From Geothrix sp. (GTDB lineage Bacteria; Acidobacteriota; Holophagae; Holophagales; Holophagaceae): DNA of 64,000 nucleotides. Shown one piece after another: positions 52,738 to 62,843 of the stretch. The DNA lies in contig NZ_JAHRYQ010000001.1 of NCBI RefSeq assembly GCF_020622065.1, positions 1,736,001 to 1,800,000 of the forward strand, given 5' to 3'. The notes under the pieces are model-generated. The model worked only from the letters and a program-made list of their open reading frames with translations, did not search any database and was not told the DNA's origin. The first letter of the stretch is position 1; each line of letters starts with the position of its first letter. A program made the translations under genes and the position numbers.

Positions 52738-53895
52738 ATGCAGACCCACCATCGAGGCGGAATGATCTCCATCGCCGGAGCCCTCGTGGCCGGCGGATTA
52801 TTGATCGGTTGCGGCAAGAAGGAGCAGGTTAAGGCGACTCCCGAGGTGTCGGTGGTGGCCCTGCAGCCCGAGCGCGTGGCCCTCACCTTCGAGCTGCCCG
52901 GACGGACCTCGGCCTTCCTCATGGCCGAGGTGCATCCCCAGGTGAACGGGATCGTCCAGAAGCGCCTCTTCACGGAGGGCAGCGATGTGAAGGAGGGTGA
53001 ACTCCTCTACCAGATCGATCCCAGACCCTACCAGGCCGCCTACGATACGGCCGCGGCGGCCCTGGCCCGGGCGGAGGCCAACCTGCCCGCCATCCGGAAG
53101 CGCGCCGAGCGGTTCAAGGAACTGCTCACCGTCAATGCCGTGGGGCAACAGGACTACGAAGACGCCGCCGCCGGCGCCAAGCAGGCCGAAGCCGAAGTCC
53201 AGGCCTTGAAGGCCAGCGCGGAATCCGCCCGGATCAACCTCGGCTACACCCGCATCACCGCGCCGATCTCGGGCCGCATCGGCAAGTCCAATGTCACTCC
53301 CGGAGCCCTGGCGACCGCCTATCAGGGCCCCGCCTTCACCACCATCCAGCAGCTGGACCAGGTCTATGTGGATTCTCCGCAGTCCAGCACCACCCTGCTG
53401 GGCATCCAGCGCAATCTGGCCTCGAACCGCATCAAGGGCAGCACGAATCAGACCAAGGTGAAGCTCCTCCTGGAGGACGGTACGCCGTATCCGGCGGCGG
53501 GGATCCTGAAGTTCTCCGATGTCACCGTGGACCCGAGCACGGGCTCCCAGATCCTCCGCATGGTCTTCCCGAACCCCAACCATGTCCTGCTGCCGGGCAT
53601 GTATGTCAGGGCCATCGTCGAGGAAGGCGTGGCCGAGCAGGCCATCCTGGCGCCGCAGCAGGGCGTCACCCGCGATCCGAAGGGCAACGCCATCGCCATG
53701 GTCGTGGATGGCTCCGGCAAGGTCGAGCAGCGCACCCTCAAGCTGGACCGCGCCATCGGCTCCAAGTGGCTGGTGGTCGAAGGCCTCCATGCCGGGGACC
53801 AGGTGATCGTGGAAGGCCTGCAGAAGGTCCGCCCGGGCGTGGCCGTGAAGGTCGTGCCTCTCGGCGCCAAGCCCGCTCCTGCGGCTGCGAAGTAG
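52738..53895 (+). CDS. RND efflux periplasmic adaptor (AcrA/MexA type) lipoprotein
   Basis: 385 residues. A lipoprotein signal ends in LLIGCGKKE. Lipoyl-like (QVNGIVQKRLFTEGSDVKEG), alpha-hairpin (QDYEDAAAGAKQAEAEVQAL) and beta-barrel parts follow, with INLGYTRITAPISGRIGKS. It joins the inner-membrane pump to the outer channel. ATG at 52738 has AGGAG upstream; a TTGACA at 52682 may be a -35 box. First gene of an adaptor-pump-channel operon. Confidence 0.94.
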   Translation: MQTHHRGGMISIAGALVAGGLLIGCGKKEQVKATPEVSVVALQPERVALTFELPGRTSAFLMAEVHPQVNGIVQKRLFTEGSDVKEGELLYQIDPRPYQAAYDTAAAALARAEANLPAIRKRAERFKELLTVNAVGQQDYEDAAAGAKQAEAEVQALKASAESARINLGYTRITAPISGRIGKSNVTPGALATAYQGPAFTTIQQLDQVYVDSPQSSTTLLGIQRNLASNRIKGSTNQTKVKLLLEDGTPYPAAGILKFSDVTVDPSTGSQILRMVFPNPNHVLLPGMYVRAIVEEGVAEQAILAPQQGVTRDPKGNAIAMVVDGSGKVEQRTLKLDRAIGSKWLVVEGLHAGDQVIVEGLQKVRPGVAVKVVPLGAKPAPAAAK

Positions 53896-53907
53896 AGGAG
53901 CCACTCC

Positions 53908-56900
53908 ATGGTCAATTTCTTCATCGATCGACCCATCTTCGCCTGGGTGGTGGCCATCGTCATGATGCTGGCCGGCCTCCTGGCCATCAACACCCTGCCC
54001 ATCTCCCAGTACCCGCCCGTCGCCCCGCCCTCCATCTCCGTGGACGCCTTCTATCCCGGGGCCTCCGCCAAGACCGTGGAGAACACCGTCACCCAGATCA
54101 TCGAGCAGAAGATGACGGGCCTGGACCGGCTGCTCTACATGTCCGCCAGCAGCGACTCTGCCGGCCACGGCAGCGTCACACTCACCTTCCAGCCGGGCAC
54201 CGATCCCGATGCCGCCTGGGCCAAGGTCCAGAACAAGCTGGAGCTGGCCAAGCCCCTGATGCCCCAGGTCGTGCAGCAGATGGGCATCGCGGTCACCAAG
54301 TCCACGAAGAACATCTTCATGATCCTGTCCATCTCCTCGGCGGACGGCAGCATGAATGCCGAGGACCTGCGCGACTACCTGGCCTCGAATGTGGAGAATG
54401 TCATCAGCCGCGTGGAAGGCGTCGGTGAGGTGCTGTCCTTCGGCACCCAGTACGCCATGCGCATCTGGCTCAACCCCGACAAGATGGTGGGCTACCGCAT
54501 CACGCCCGATGACATCCGCCAGGCCGTGAAGGCCTACAACGCGCAGATCTCCGCCGGCCAGGCGGGCGGCCTCCCTGCCGTCCAGGGCCAGCGGCTGAAT
54601 GTGACCGTGAATGTGCAGGAACTCCTCCAGACGCCCGAGCAGTTCGGGGCCATCCCCCTCCGCATCAACGCGGATGGCTCCACGATCCGCCTCCGGGATG
54701 TGGCCCGCACCGAGCTCGGAACCGAGTCCTACGAAAGCGACACGAAGCTCAACGGGCAGCCGGCCGCCGGCATGCTCATCCGCCTGGCCTCGGGCGCCAA
54801 CGCGTTGGACACCTCCAAGCTCGTCAAGGCCAAGCTCAACGAGCTCTCCCCCTATTTCCCCCCGGGGGTCAAGGTCGACTACCCCTACGAGACGACCCCC
54901 TTCGTGACCGTGGCCATCAACGAGGTGGTGAAGACCCTCATTGAGGCCGTGGTCCTCGTCTTCCTGGTCATGCTGCTCTTCCTCGGGAATTTCCGCGCCA
55001 CCCTGATCCCGACCATCGCGGTCCCGGTGGTGCTCCTGGGCACCTTCGCGATCCTCCAATATGTGGGCATGTCCATCAACATGCTCACCATGTTCGCCAT
55101 GGTGCTGGCCATCGGCCTCCTGGTGGATGACGCCATCGTCGTGGTCGAGAATGTCGAACGCATCATGCACGAAGAGGGCCTGTCACCCCTGGAGGCCACC
55201 CGGAAATCCATGGGCCAGATCACCAGCGCCCTGGTCGGCATCGGCCTGGTGCTGTCCGCCGTGTTCGGCCCCATGGCCTTCTTCGGCGGGTCCACGGGCA
55301 TCATCTTCCGGCAGTTCTCCTTCACCCTCATCACCGCCATGATGCTGTCGGTGGTGGTGGCCCTCGTCCTCACGCCCTCCCTCTGCGTCACCTTCCTGAA
55401 GCCCATCGAGAAGGGCCATGAGGCCGCCGAGAAGGGCTGGAAGGTCACGCGTCCCTTCTTCCTGTGGTTCGACCACTTCTACAACAAGATCAACCACATC
55501 TTCGTGGGCCAGCTCGAGCGCGTCCTCTCCAAGTGGGGTCGCTATGCCGTTATCTACGGCGTGATCGTGGTCGGCATGGGCGTCCTGTTCATGCGCCTGC
55601 CCACCGCCTTCCTCCCCGAGGAGGACCAGGGCATCATCATGACCCTCGTTCAGCTCCCCGCCGGATCCACCCTGGAGCAGACCCAGAAGGTCATGTCGGA
55701 GGTCCAGCAGTACTACCAGAACGACGAGAAGGAGGCTGTCGCCTCCTGCCTGACCGTGGGCGGATTCAGCGTGGCCGGTCGTGGTCAGAACAACGGCATG
55801 GCCTTCGTCAAGCTCAAGGACTGGCACCTCCGGGACCGCTCCGACCTGAAGGCGGAAGCCGTCATCCGGCGGGCCATGCGCACCTTCTCCGCGCGCCGGG
55901 ATTCCATGGTCTTCGCCGTGGCGCCCCCCGCCATCCTGGAGCTCGGCAACGCGACGGGCTTCGACTTCCAACTGCAAGATCGCGGCGGCGTCGGCCATGC
56001 CAAGCTCATGGAGGCCCGGAATCAGCTGCTGGGCCTGGCGGCCCAGAACGCCAACCTCAAGGCCGTGCGCCCCAACGGCCTGGATGATCAGCCGGAATAC
56101 AATGTCCGGCTCAACCAGGACCGGGCCGGCACGCTGGGGGTCCCCCTGCCGGCCATCAGCGACACCCTGGCCAGCGCCTGGGGCGGTTCCTATGTGAACG
56201 ACTTCATCAACCGGGGCCGGGTCAAGCGGGTCTACATGCAGGCCGATGCCCCCTTCCGCATGCAGCTGGAGGACCTGAACAAGCTCTATGTCAGGAGCAC
56301 CGCCGGGGCGATGGTGCCCTTCTCCGCCTTCTCTGCCGGCGAATGGAGCTATGGGTCCCCCAACCTCCAGCGCTACAACAGCTTCCCCTCAGTAAACATC
56401 CAGGGTGAACCCGCCGCCGGCAAGAGCACCGGCGACGCCATGCTGGCCATGGAGGACATCGTCAAGAAGCTCCCTGCCGGCATCGGCTTCGAGTGGACGG
56501 GCCTCTCCTACCAGGAACGGCAGGCAGGTTCCCAGGCCCCGGCGCTCTACGCCGTGTCCATCCTGGTGATCTTCCTGTGCCTCGCCGCCCTCTATGAAAG
56601 CTGGACGATCCCCTTCTCGATCCTCCTGGTGCTTCCCGTGGGCGTCTTCGGTGCCGTGCTGGCCACCTGGGGACGGGGCCTCTCCAGCGATGTCTATTTC
56701 CAGATCGGCCTGCTGACGACCCTCGGCCTCACCGCCAAGAACGCCATTCTCATCGTGCAGTTCGCCGAGGAGCAGATGGCCCAAGGCGTGGGCCTTCTCG
56801 AAGCCGCCATGGAAGCCTCCCGCCTCCGTCTCCGCCCCATCCTGATGACCTCGCTGGCCTTCACCTTCGGCGTGCTGCCGATGGCCCTGACCCGGGGGGC

Positions 56901-57078
56901 CGGCGCGGCGGCCCAGAACGCCATCGGCACCGGCGTGGTTGGCGGCATGCTGACGGCCACCTTCATCGCCATCTTCTACATCCCCCTGTCCTTCGTCCTG
57001 GTCAGCCAACTGTTCAGGAAGAAGCGCCAGGAGCCTGTCCCCGCAAGTGCCGGGAATTCCGAGGAGGGGCAGCCATGA
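53908..57078 (+). CDS. RND efflux pump, AcrB/MexB type
   Basis: 1056 residues, the usual length for hydrophobe/amphiphile RND pumps. It begins [20 protein letters not shown], has the proton-relay Asp pair in [17 protein letters not shown], the matching Lys in [17 protein letters not shown], and two large periplasmic domains with [18 protein letters not shown]. It exports drugs, bile-like or lipophilic compounds using protons. It starts 12 bases after the adaptor and overlaps the channel gene by 4 bases. Confidence 0.96.
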   Translation: MVNFFIDRPIFAWVVAIVMMLAGLLAINTLPISQYPPVAPPSISVDAFYPGASAKTVENTVTQIIEQKMTGLDRLLYMSASSDSAGHGSVTLTFQPGTDPDAAWAKVQNKLELAKPLMPQVVQQMGIAVTKSTKNIFMILSISSADGSMNAEDLRDYLASNVENVISRVEGVGEVLSFGTQYAMRIWLNPDKMVGYRITPDDIRQAVKAYNAQISAGQAGGLPAVQGQRLNVTVNVQELLQTPEQFGAIPLRINADGSTIRLRDVARTELGTESYESDTKLNGQPAAGMLIRLASGANALDTSKLVKAKLNELSPYFPPGVKVDYPYETTPFVTVAINEVVKTLIEAVVLVFLVMLLFLGNFRATLIPTIAVPVVLLGTFAILQYVGMSINMLTMFAMVLAIGLLVDDAIVVVENVERIMHEEGLSPLEATRKSMGQITSALVGIGLVLSAVFGPMAFFGGSTGIIFRQFSFTLITAMMLSVVVALVLTPSLCVTFLKPIEKGHEAAEKGWKVTRPFFLWFDHFYNKINHIFVGQLERVLSKWGRYAVIYGVIVVGMGVLFMRLPTAFLPEEDQGIIMTLVQLPAGSTLEQTQKVMSEVQQYYQNDEKEAVASCLTVGGFSVAGRGQNNGMAFVKLKDWHLRDRSDLKAEAVIRRAMRTFSARRDSMVFAVAPPAILELGNATGFDFQLQDRGGVGHAKLMEARNQLLGLAAQNANLKAVRPNGLDDQPEYNVRLNQDRAGTLGVPLPAISDTLASAWGGSYVNDFINRGRVKRVYMQADAPFRMQLEDLNKLYVRSTAGAMVPFSAFSAGEWSYGSPNLQRYNSFPSVNIQGEPAAGKSTGDAMLAMEDIVKKLPAGIGFEWTGLSYQERQAGSQAPALYAVSILVIFLCLAALYESWTIPFSILLVLPVGVFGAVLATWGRGLSSDVYFQIGLLTTLGLTAKNAILIVQFAEEQMAQGVGLLEAAMEASRLRLRPILMTSLAFTFGVLPMALTRGAGAAAQNAIGTGVVGGMLTATFIAIFYIPLSFVLVSQLFRKKRQEPVPASAGNSEEGQP

Positions 57079-58565
57079 GGTCGCTCAGAACCTGGTCCGT
57101 CCTTCCCCTCGCCTTCACCATGGTGGGCTGCGTCTCCATGGCCCCGAAGTACCGGGTGCCTGAACCGCCGGTGCCGAAGGCCTGGCCCGAAGGGCCTTCC
57201 TACAAGGCGGCCCCCAATACCACTGGTACCGCCGGGCAACCGGCCGCTGACCTCGCCTGGCAGGACTTCTTCGTCGACCCGCAGCTGCGGAAGGTCCTGG
57301 ACCTCGCCCTCCGCAACAACCGGGATCTCCGGATCGCGGCGTTGAACACCGAGAAGGCGCGGGCCTACTACCGGATCCAGCGGGCCGAGCTGCTGCCCTC
57401 GATCAACGCCGTCGGGGCGGGAACCCGCCAACGGCTCCCTGCCAGCGTCTCGGGGGTCGGGCGATCGGTCGTCGTCGAACAGGACACGGTCAATGTCGGC
57501 ATCAGCGCCTGGGAGTTGGACTTCTTCGGGCGCGTCCGGAGCCTGAAGAACCGGGCTCTGGAGCAGTACCTCGCCACGGAGCAGGCCCGCAACAGCGCGC
57601 AGATCTCGCTGCTGGCGGAAGTCGCCAATGTCTACCTCGCCCTCGGCGCCGACCGCGAAGGTCTGAAGCTCGCCCAGGAAACCCTCGTGAACCAGGAGGC
57701 TTCCTACAAGCTGATCCACCGCCGTTTTGAAGTCGGTGCCTCCTCCGAGATCGATGCCTACCGCGCCCAGGTCAGCGTCGAGACGGCACGGGGAGATGTG
57801 GCCCGGTACACCCGCACCGTGGCCCTGGATGAAAACGCGCTGAGGCTGCTGGTGGGCTCCGCCGTACCTGCGGAATGGCTTCCCGAGGCCCTGGGCAGCG
57901 TGACTGCCCTCAAGGACATCACCCCCGGGCTACCCTCCGAGGTGCTGACGCGCCGGCCCGACATCCTCATGGCCGAAAACCAGCTCAAGGCGGCCAACGC
58001 CAACATCGGCGCGGCGAGGGCGGCCTTCTTCCCCCGCATCTCCCTCACCACGAACATCGGCACCATGGGCAGCGAGCTTTCCGGGCTCTTCAAGACCGGC
58101 TCGGATTCCTGGGCCTTTTCGCCCCAGATCGTCCTGCCGATCTTCAATGCCGGCGCCCGGTGGGCCAACCTCAAGGCAGCCAACGCCGACCGGGATATCA
58201 CCCTGGCCCAGTACGAGAAGGCCATCCAGGTGGCCTTCAAGGAAGTCGCTGATGCGCTGGCCCAGCGCGGCACCCTTGATGACCAGCTGGCCGCCCAGGA
58301 AACGCTCACGCGGGCCCTGGAAGGAACCCACCGCCTGGCCACGGCCCGCTACGCGGCGGGCATCGATGGGTATCTGAGCGTCCTGGACGCCCAGCGCTCC
58401 CTCTATGCCGCCCAGCAGGGGCTTATCGCCCTCCGCCAGGCCAAATACGGCAACCTCGTCAGCCTCTACAAGGTTCTCGGCGGCGGCTGGAATCCCTCCG
58501 AGCGCCCCGCTGCGTCCAAGCCCCCCCAACCTGCTTCGGCGGCAAGCAAACCATCTGCCTCCTGA
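57075..58565 (+). CDS. Outer-membrane efflux channel lipoprotein (OprM/NodT type)
   Basis: 496 residues with lipoprotein signal ([14 protein letters not shown]) and two tandem OEP domains: [20 protein letters not shown] and [30 protein letters not shown] (in part [19 protein letters not shown]). It forms the TolC-like exit duct. Its ATG overlaps the pump stop (ATGA). The C terminus has a Pro/Ala/Ser-rich tail. Confidence 0.94.
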   Translation: MRSLRTWSVLPLAFTMVGCVSMAPKYRVPEPPVPKAWPEGPSYKAAPNTTGTAGQPAADLAWQDFFVDPQLRKVLDLALRNNRDLRIAALNTEKARAYYRIQRAELLPSINAVGAGTRQRLPASVSGVGRSVVVEQDTVNVGISAWELDFFGRVRSLKNRALEQYLATEQARNSAQISLLAEVANVYLALGADREGLKLAQETLVNQEASYKLIHRRFEVGASSEIDAYRAQVSVETARGDVARYTRTVALDENALRLLVGSAVPAEWLPEALGSVTALKDITPGLPSEVLTRRPDILMAENQLKAANANIGAARAAFFPRISLTTNIGTMGSELSGLFKTGSDSWAFSPQIVLPIFNAGARWANLKAANADRDITLAQYEKAIQVAFKEVADALAQRGTLDDQLAAQETLTRALEGTHRLATARYAAGIDGYLSVLDAQRSLYAAQQGLIALRQAKYGNLVSLYKVLGGGWNPSERPAASKPPQPASAASKPSAS

Positions 58566-58575
58566 GCCAGCCCCT

Positions 58576-58603
58576 GCGACCCGCCGGCCTGCCGGCGGGT
58601 CGC
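58576..58603 (+). terminator. Hairpin after the efflux operon
   Basis: GCGACCCGCCGG and its complement form a 12-bp perfect stem around CCTG, 10 bases after the channel gene stop. There is no T-run, only CTCTTG, so termination may be partial or the stem may protect the 3' end. Confidence 0.7.
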
Positions 58604-58655
58604 CTCTTGCTCCTCCCCTCGGCGAGGTGTCTGAACGCCAGGCGAAGATCGGGCG

Positions 58656-60671
58656 TCAGGGGGCCGCTTTCCCGAGAACCGGCTTCTTCACCGGTTCCGT
58701 GAGGTTGCAGGAGGCGCAGCGATGGAAGAAGTCCCCACGCCGGGTGCTGGGGATGATCCGCATGGGCTGCCCGCAAGTGGGACACGGAGCCCCGTGGACC
58801 TGAGGGGCCGGCGCCTCTTCGAGTTCGGCCACCACGCTGGACACGAACCCCCGGATATCGGTCATGAAGGCGGTTCGGGTTTCCTCCCCGCGCCGCATCC
58901 GCTCCAGGCGGGCCTCCCAGCTGCCCGTCAACTCCGCGCTGCGCAGAGCTTCGGCCGGAAGCCCCTGGATGAGCCGGATGCCCTTGTCCGTGGGCAGCAG
59001 GATGTTGCGCTTACGCTCAATGTAGGCCCGCTTGATGAGCGTCTCGATCATGTTGGCGCGCGTCGCCGGGGTGCCCAGACCGCAATCCCGCATGGCCCCG
59101 CGCAGGGCTTCATCGTCCAGTTCCCTGCCCGCCCCCTGCATGGCGGACAGGAGGTCGCCCTCGCTCATGCGCTTGGGAGGCGTCGTCTTCCCTTCCTTGG
59201 GCTGCAGCGAAGCGACTTCCACCGTTTCGCCCTTCTTCACGACGGGCAGCCCTCCCTCGAGTTCCTCGTCGCCGTCCTCGTCTGCCTCGGCAGGTTCGGT
59301 GGCCTTCTCCACCTTCTTCCGGCGATAGGGAGGATCGATGGCAGACCATCCCTCCTCTTTCACCACAGTGCCATTGGTCTTGAAGGTCTCGCCCTCGACT
59401 TCCGTGATGATCGTGGTCTTGGCCTCCACCCGATCCGGGAAATAGGCCGCCAGGAAGCGCCGGGCGATGAGGTCGTAGATCCGCAGCTCGTCACCCGCGA
59501 GACCCTTCGCAGGCTTCTCTGTGGGCACCAAGGCCGCGTGGTCCTCCACTTCCTGGTCGTTGACGAAGCGCTTGTCCAGCTTCACGGGCCACCGCTGACG
59601 GAGCTGCTCGAGGAAGGGCTGGAGATCCGTGAGCTGCCCCTGAGCCAGCGCCTTGATCCACTGCGGGGCCTTGAGGGCATCGGCTTCCGTCAGGTGGCGG
59701 CTGTTGGTACGGGGGTAGGAGATGAGCTGCTTTTCGTACAGGTTCTGCGCCAAGCCCAGCGTGCCTTCGGCGGTGAAGCCGAAGCGCTTGTTGGCTTCCT
59801 TCTGCAGGTTGGTGAGGTCGTACAGCAGGTCCGGTTTCTTCTTCTCCGTCCTGCCCGTGGCACTTTTGATCCTTCCGGGCCGGCCCTCGAGATTCGCCGC
59901 CAGGGCCCGGGCCTCCGCCTCAGTGCCGAAGCGCTCCTGCGTCTGCCCGTCCTGCTCCTTGAACCACCGCCCCTCGTACTCCCCGTTGGCATGGGCGAAC
60001 CGGGCCCGCAGGGTCCAGAAGGGCTGGGGCTTGAAGTCGCGGATGTCCAGCTCCCGGCGCACCAGCAGAGCCAGGGTCGGCGTCTGTACCCGGCCCACGC
60101 TCCACACGCCCTCCTCGGCCCCCGCGCGGCGCATGCGGAGGGTCTGCGCCCGCGTGGCATTGATGCCCACCAGCCAATCCGCCTCCTGGCGGCTGCGCGC
60201 GGCATCCCGGAGGCCGGTGTAGGCTTCGCCGGGTTTCATGGCGGCGTAGGCGGCCTGGATCGCCTCCGGTGTGAGGCTGGAGGTCCAGAAACGCTGGACC
60301 GGCCGGGTGCACCCCGCCAGACGGTAGACGAGATCAAAGATCAGTTCCCCCTCGCGCCCGGCGTCCGTGGCGTTCACCACCTCGGTGATGTCCGCCCGGT
60401 TCATCAGGCGCGCCACGATCTCGAATTGTTCCTTCGTCTGCTCGATGGGCGTGTAGCGGAAGGGCTCGGGGAAAATGGGAAGTCGGTCCCAGCGCCAAGC
60501 CTTCCAGGCCGGATCATAGCCTTCGGGATTCAGGGCCTCGACCAGGTGCCCGACGCACCAGGTCACCACCAGGCCGTTTCCTTCGATGAGGCTGCGGCCC
60601 CGTCCCGACAGGCCCAGGGCCTCCGCCAAGGCGCGGCCCATGCTCGGTTTCTCGGCGATGATCAGGCGCAG
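58656..60671 (-). CDS. topB: DNA topoisomerase III
   Basis: About 671 residues. Type IA topoisomerase that decatenates single-stranded DNA. The Toprim part has LIIAEKPSMGRALAEAL and ATDAGREGELIF; the catalytic Tyr is in LISYPRTNSRHL; a C-terminal zinc-finger has two Cys pairs (CPTCGQ and CASC). The first ATG (60641) would cut off the Toprim Glu of AEKPS, and no ATG, GTG or TTG precedes it in frame before a stop. CTG at 60671 has GGAG five bases upstream and restores the usual N terminus. Confidence 0.9.
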   Translation of the reverse strand: MRLIIAEKPSMGRALAEALGLSGRGRSLIEGNGLVVTWCVGHLVEALNPEGYDPAWKAWRWDRLPIFPEPFRYTPIEQTKEQFEIVARLMNRADITEVVNATDAGREGELIFDLVYRLAGCTRPVQRFWTSSLTPEAIQAAYAAMKPGEAYTGLRDAARSRQEADWLVGINATRAQTLRMRRAGAEEGVWSVGRVQTPTLALLVRRELDIRDFKPQPFWTLRARFAHANGEYEGRWFKEQDGQTQERFGTEAEARALAANLEGRPGRIKSATGRTEKKKPDLLYDLTNLQKEANKRFGFTAEGTLGLAQNLYEKQLISYPRTNSRHLTEADALKAPQWIKALAQGQLTDLQPFLEQLRQRWPVKLDKRFVNDQEVEDHAALVPTEKPAKGLAGDELRIYDLIARRFLAAYFPDRVEAKTTIITEVEGETFKTNGTVVKEEGWSAIDPPYRRKKVEKATEPAEADEDGDEELEGGLPVVKKGETVEVASLQPKEGKTTPPKRMSEGDLLSAMQGAGRELDDEALRGAMRDCGLGTPATRANMIETLIKRAYIERKRNILLPTDKGIRLIQGLPAEALRSAELTGSWEARLERMRRGEETRTAFMTDIRGFVSSVVAELEEAPAPQVHGAPCPTCGQPMRIIPSTRRGDFFHRCASCNLTEPVKKPVLGKAAP

Positions 60672-60680
60672 GGTGACTCC
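60669..60680 (-). promoter_or_regulatory. Ribosome site and CTG start of topB
   Basis: On the minus strand GGAG (60680-60677), five bases TCACC, then CTG (60671-60669). This site decides the topB start. Confidence 0.65.
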
Positions 60681-60716
60681 AAGGCTCAGCTCCCATTGTA
60701 GGGGAGGACCCGGTTC

Positions 60717-61952
60717 CTAGAGCCCCAGAGCCCTGGGCAGCCGGGGGCTGGAGATCAGATCGATGAAGACCGCCCAGCGCCGGTCCGGGTGTTCGGCGGT
60801 GCCTCCCCGCTTCTCGACCCACTCGCGCACGAGCTGCTCACCGAGGTTGTAGTTGATGACATAGCTGCGATAGGTGTCGATGAAACGCAGGCGCTGGGCC
60901 GCCTGGGCCGGGCTTCGCAAGGAGTAGCGGACCAGGAAGGCCTCGGCTTCCGCCCGGGCGAGGTGGCCATCCAGATAGCCCCGGGCGGCCTCATTGTCGG
61001 CGAAGGCCAGCACCTTCAGCTCCGCCTGCACCTGCGCCCACCGCTCGGCCTCGGCAGGATCAAGACCCGCCAGGGGGAAGAGCACCTCGCGCTCGAAGGC
61101 CTGTTTTTCCGGGCCTGGGAAGGCCACCTCGATGCCGAAGTTGGCGGTGCCTTCGGCGATGAGGGACTGGGGTGAGAACAGCGGATAGACCGTGAACTCC
61201 ACCCAGCCCCGGCCCCCCGGCGGTCCCTGGGCGAAGCGCTGCTCCAGCAGGGCGTTGTAGACATGGTGGCCCGGATAGCCCTCGTGGGCCGCCAGATCCA
61301 GGGCCCGGTCGATGGCGATGGGCAGATCCAGGTTCACCTGGATCACCGAGGTGCCCCTCCCCTGGTACCAGTTGTAGGCTGACCAGGACTTGCCGGTGAC
61401 ATACTCCACGCGGAAGTGATCGGAGGCCGGCAGGACCGCATGGGCTCGCGTGCGCTCCCGGGCCTCCGCAATGGCCGCCTGGAAGACGGCATCGACCCGA
61501 GCACCGGGGATGAGAACCCGCTCTCGCGCCTCCTGGTAACGCTCCTGGACCGTGCCAGGACCCGCCAGGAGATGATCCAGCCGGGCCAGGGCCGACTCGA
61601 AGGCCGCCTCCGGAATGCCGGGAGGACGGACCTGGTAGAGCGCCTCGGCTTCGTCGTCGAAACGGAAGCGATGCCCCCCGAGGCGGTCCAGGTGGGCCGC
61701 CACGGCCTGGAGTTGACCGAGGAGGTAATCACGGCGCAGGTGTTCATCGGCGGGTGCAGCCGCGGCCACCCCATCCTGGATCCGGCACGCCTCGGCCCTC
61801 AGTTCGGGGAGGGCCCGTGGACTCCCGGCCTCAGCGGCGTCCTTCCACGACGGCGGACCGTAGTAGGCATCCACGAAATGGGGGTCGTGGCGCCCCACCG
61901 CCAGCACCAGGTTCACATAGGCGGCCGCCCACCCGGAAAGGTCCCCGCTCAT
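60717..61952 (-). CDS. DUF885-type metalloprotein
   Basis: About 411 residues, mainly helical. The key motif HEGYPGHHVYN matches the HExxPGHH pattern of DUF885 proteins, which look like zinc carboxypeptidases; a later Glu is in LIAEGTANFG. No signal peptide is seen, unlike many DUF885 lipoproteins, so it is probably cytoplasmic. Its substrate is unknown. Start ATG at 61952 has GGGGG upstream; ATG at 61970 is possible. Confidence 0.8.
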   Translation of the reverse strand: MSGDLSGWAAAYVNLVLAVGRHDPHFVDAYYGPPSWKDAAEAGSPRALPELRAEACRIQDGVAAAAPADEHLRRDYLLGQLQAVAAHLDRLGGHRFRFDDEAEALYQVRPPGIPEAAFESALARLDHLLAGPGTVQERYQEARERVLIPGARVDAVFQAAIAEARERTRAHAVLPASDHFRVEYVTGKSWSAYNWYQGRGTSVIQVNLDLPIAIDRALDLAAHEGYPGHHVYNALLEQRFAQGPPGGRGWVEFTVYPLFSPQSLIAEGTANFGIEVAFPGPEKQAFEREVLFPLAGLDPAEAERWAQVQAELKVLAFADNEAARGYLDGHLARAEAEAFLVRYSLRSPAQAAQRLRFIDTYRSYVINYNLGEQLVREWVEKRGGTAEHPDRRWAVFIDLISSPRLPRALGL

Positions 61953-61970
61953 CCGCACCCCCAAGTCCAT

Positions 61971-62366
61971 ACGCCCTGCAAACCCATCCTAAGCTCTCCG
62001 CCCGATGGCTTGGTGGCATGTGGAATAGGCGTTGAATGAGCGGGAGGTTCCTTGCGTAGCCGACATGCGTCGGTCAGCCCTTGCTTATTCCCACCTTCAT
62101 GGATGTTCCATGGGATCCGCTTCATGCCGCCTCGGTGGTGCTTGAATGCGGTACCAGCCAGATCCTCAGCCTCGCAGGCTGGCTCATGTCCTTGAATCAA
62201 TCACCATGCCTGAAGGCCTCTGGGGCCTCGGTCATGAGACGGCCCTCGCCAATTCCCTGGCCTCGATTTTCGGGAGGACATCATCTTCTATCCTCAGCCT
62301 TGATCTTCGGTTTCAAGAATAGAATGGGACATCCCCGCGCCATGCACTCTTCCCGGGAGGTTCCCG
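61971..62366. other. 396-base intergenic region with several stem-loops
   Basis: No gene is supported. It contains CCGAC-ATGC-GTCGG (62060-62073), CAGCCT-CGC-AGGCTG (62167-62181) and a longer imperfect pairing of GTGGAATA (62020-62027) with TATTCCCAC (62086-62094). GGGAGG precedes the next ATG. It may be a structured leader of the molybdenum hydroxylase genes; I could not match it to a known riboswitch. Confidence 0.5.
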
Positions 62367-62843
62367 ATGAACGCCACCGTCTCATTCACGCTGAACGGCA
62401 AGCCAGTCACCGTCGCGAGTCCCCGTGATCGCATGCTGGTATGGGTTCTGCGCGACGAATTGGGGCTCACGGGCACCAAGGTGGGCTGCGAGGCCGGACT
62501 CTGCGGAGCCTGCACCGTGCTCGTCGACTTCGAGGCGGTGCTCTCCTGCTCCACGCCACTGGGAGATGTGGCTGGGAAGTCGGTGCTCACCATCGAGGGC
62601 CTGGCCCATGACGGGAAGCTGAATCCGGTTCAGGAAGCCTTCCAGGAGCACCACGCCTTCCAGTGCGGCTACTGCACCTCCGGGATGATCATGGCCGCCT
62701 GGGCCTTCCTGAAGAAGAAACCCAAGGCCACGAGAACCGAGATCGTCGAGGCCATGGAGGGGAACATCTGCCGCTGCGGGGCCCATGTGAGGATCCTGGA
62801 CGCGGTCGAATCGGCAGGCAAGGCCATGGGAGGTGTGCGATGA
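62367..62843 (+). CDS. Molybdenum hydroxylase [2Fe-2S] subunit (IorA-like)
   Basis: 158 residues with two [2Fe-2S] clusters: the plant-type site GCEAGLCGACTVLVD with a further Cys in LSCSTPLG, and the C-terminal site CGYCTSG with ICRCG. It passes electrons from the molybdopterin subunit. Relatives are the small subunits of isoquinoline 1-oxidoreductase and aldehyde oxidases. ATG at 62367 has GGGAGG upstream; it overlaps the next gene as ATGA. Confidence 0.93.
   Translation: MNATVSFTLNGKPVTVASPRDRMLVWVLRDELGLTGTKVGCEAGLCGACTVLVDFEAVLSCSTPLGDVAGKSVLTIEGLAHDGKLNPVQEAFQEHHAFQCGYCTSGMIMAAWAFLKKKPKATRTEIVEAMEGNICRCGAHVRILDAVESAGKAMGGVR

Noticed and set aside
52798-55170. A 790-codon minus-strand frame opposite the efflux adaptor and pump
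   Set aside because: Composition (His, Gly, Asp rich) is that of an antisense shadow; the plus strand encodes a textbook adaptor and pump.
61971-62366. Molybdenum-cofactor riboswitch before the hydroxylase genes
   Set aside because: Stem-loops exist, but I could not recognise the conserved core, so I list only a structured region.
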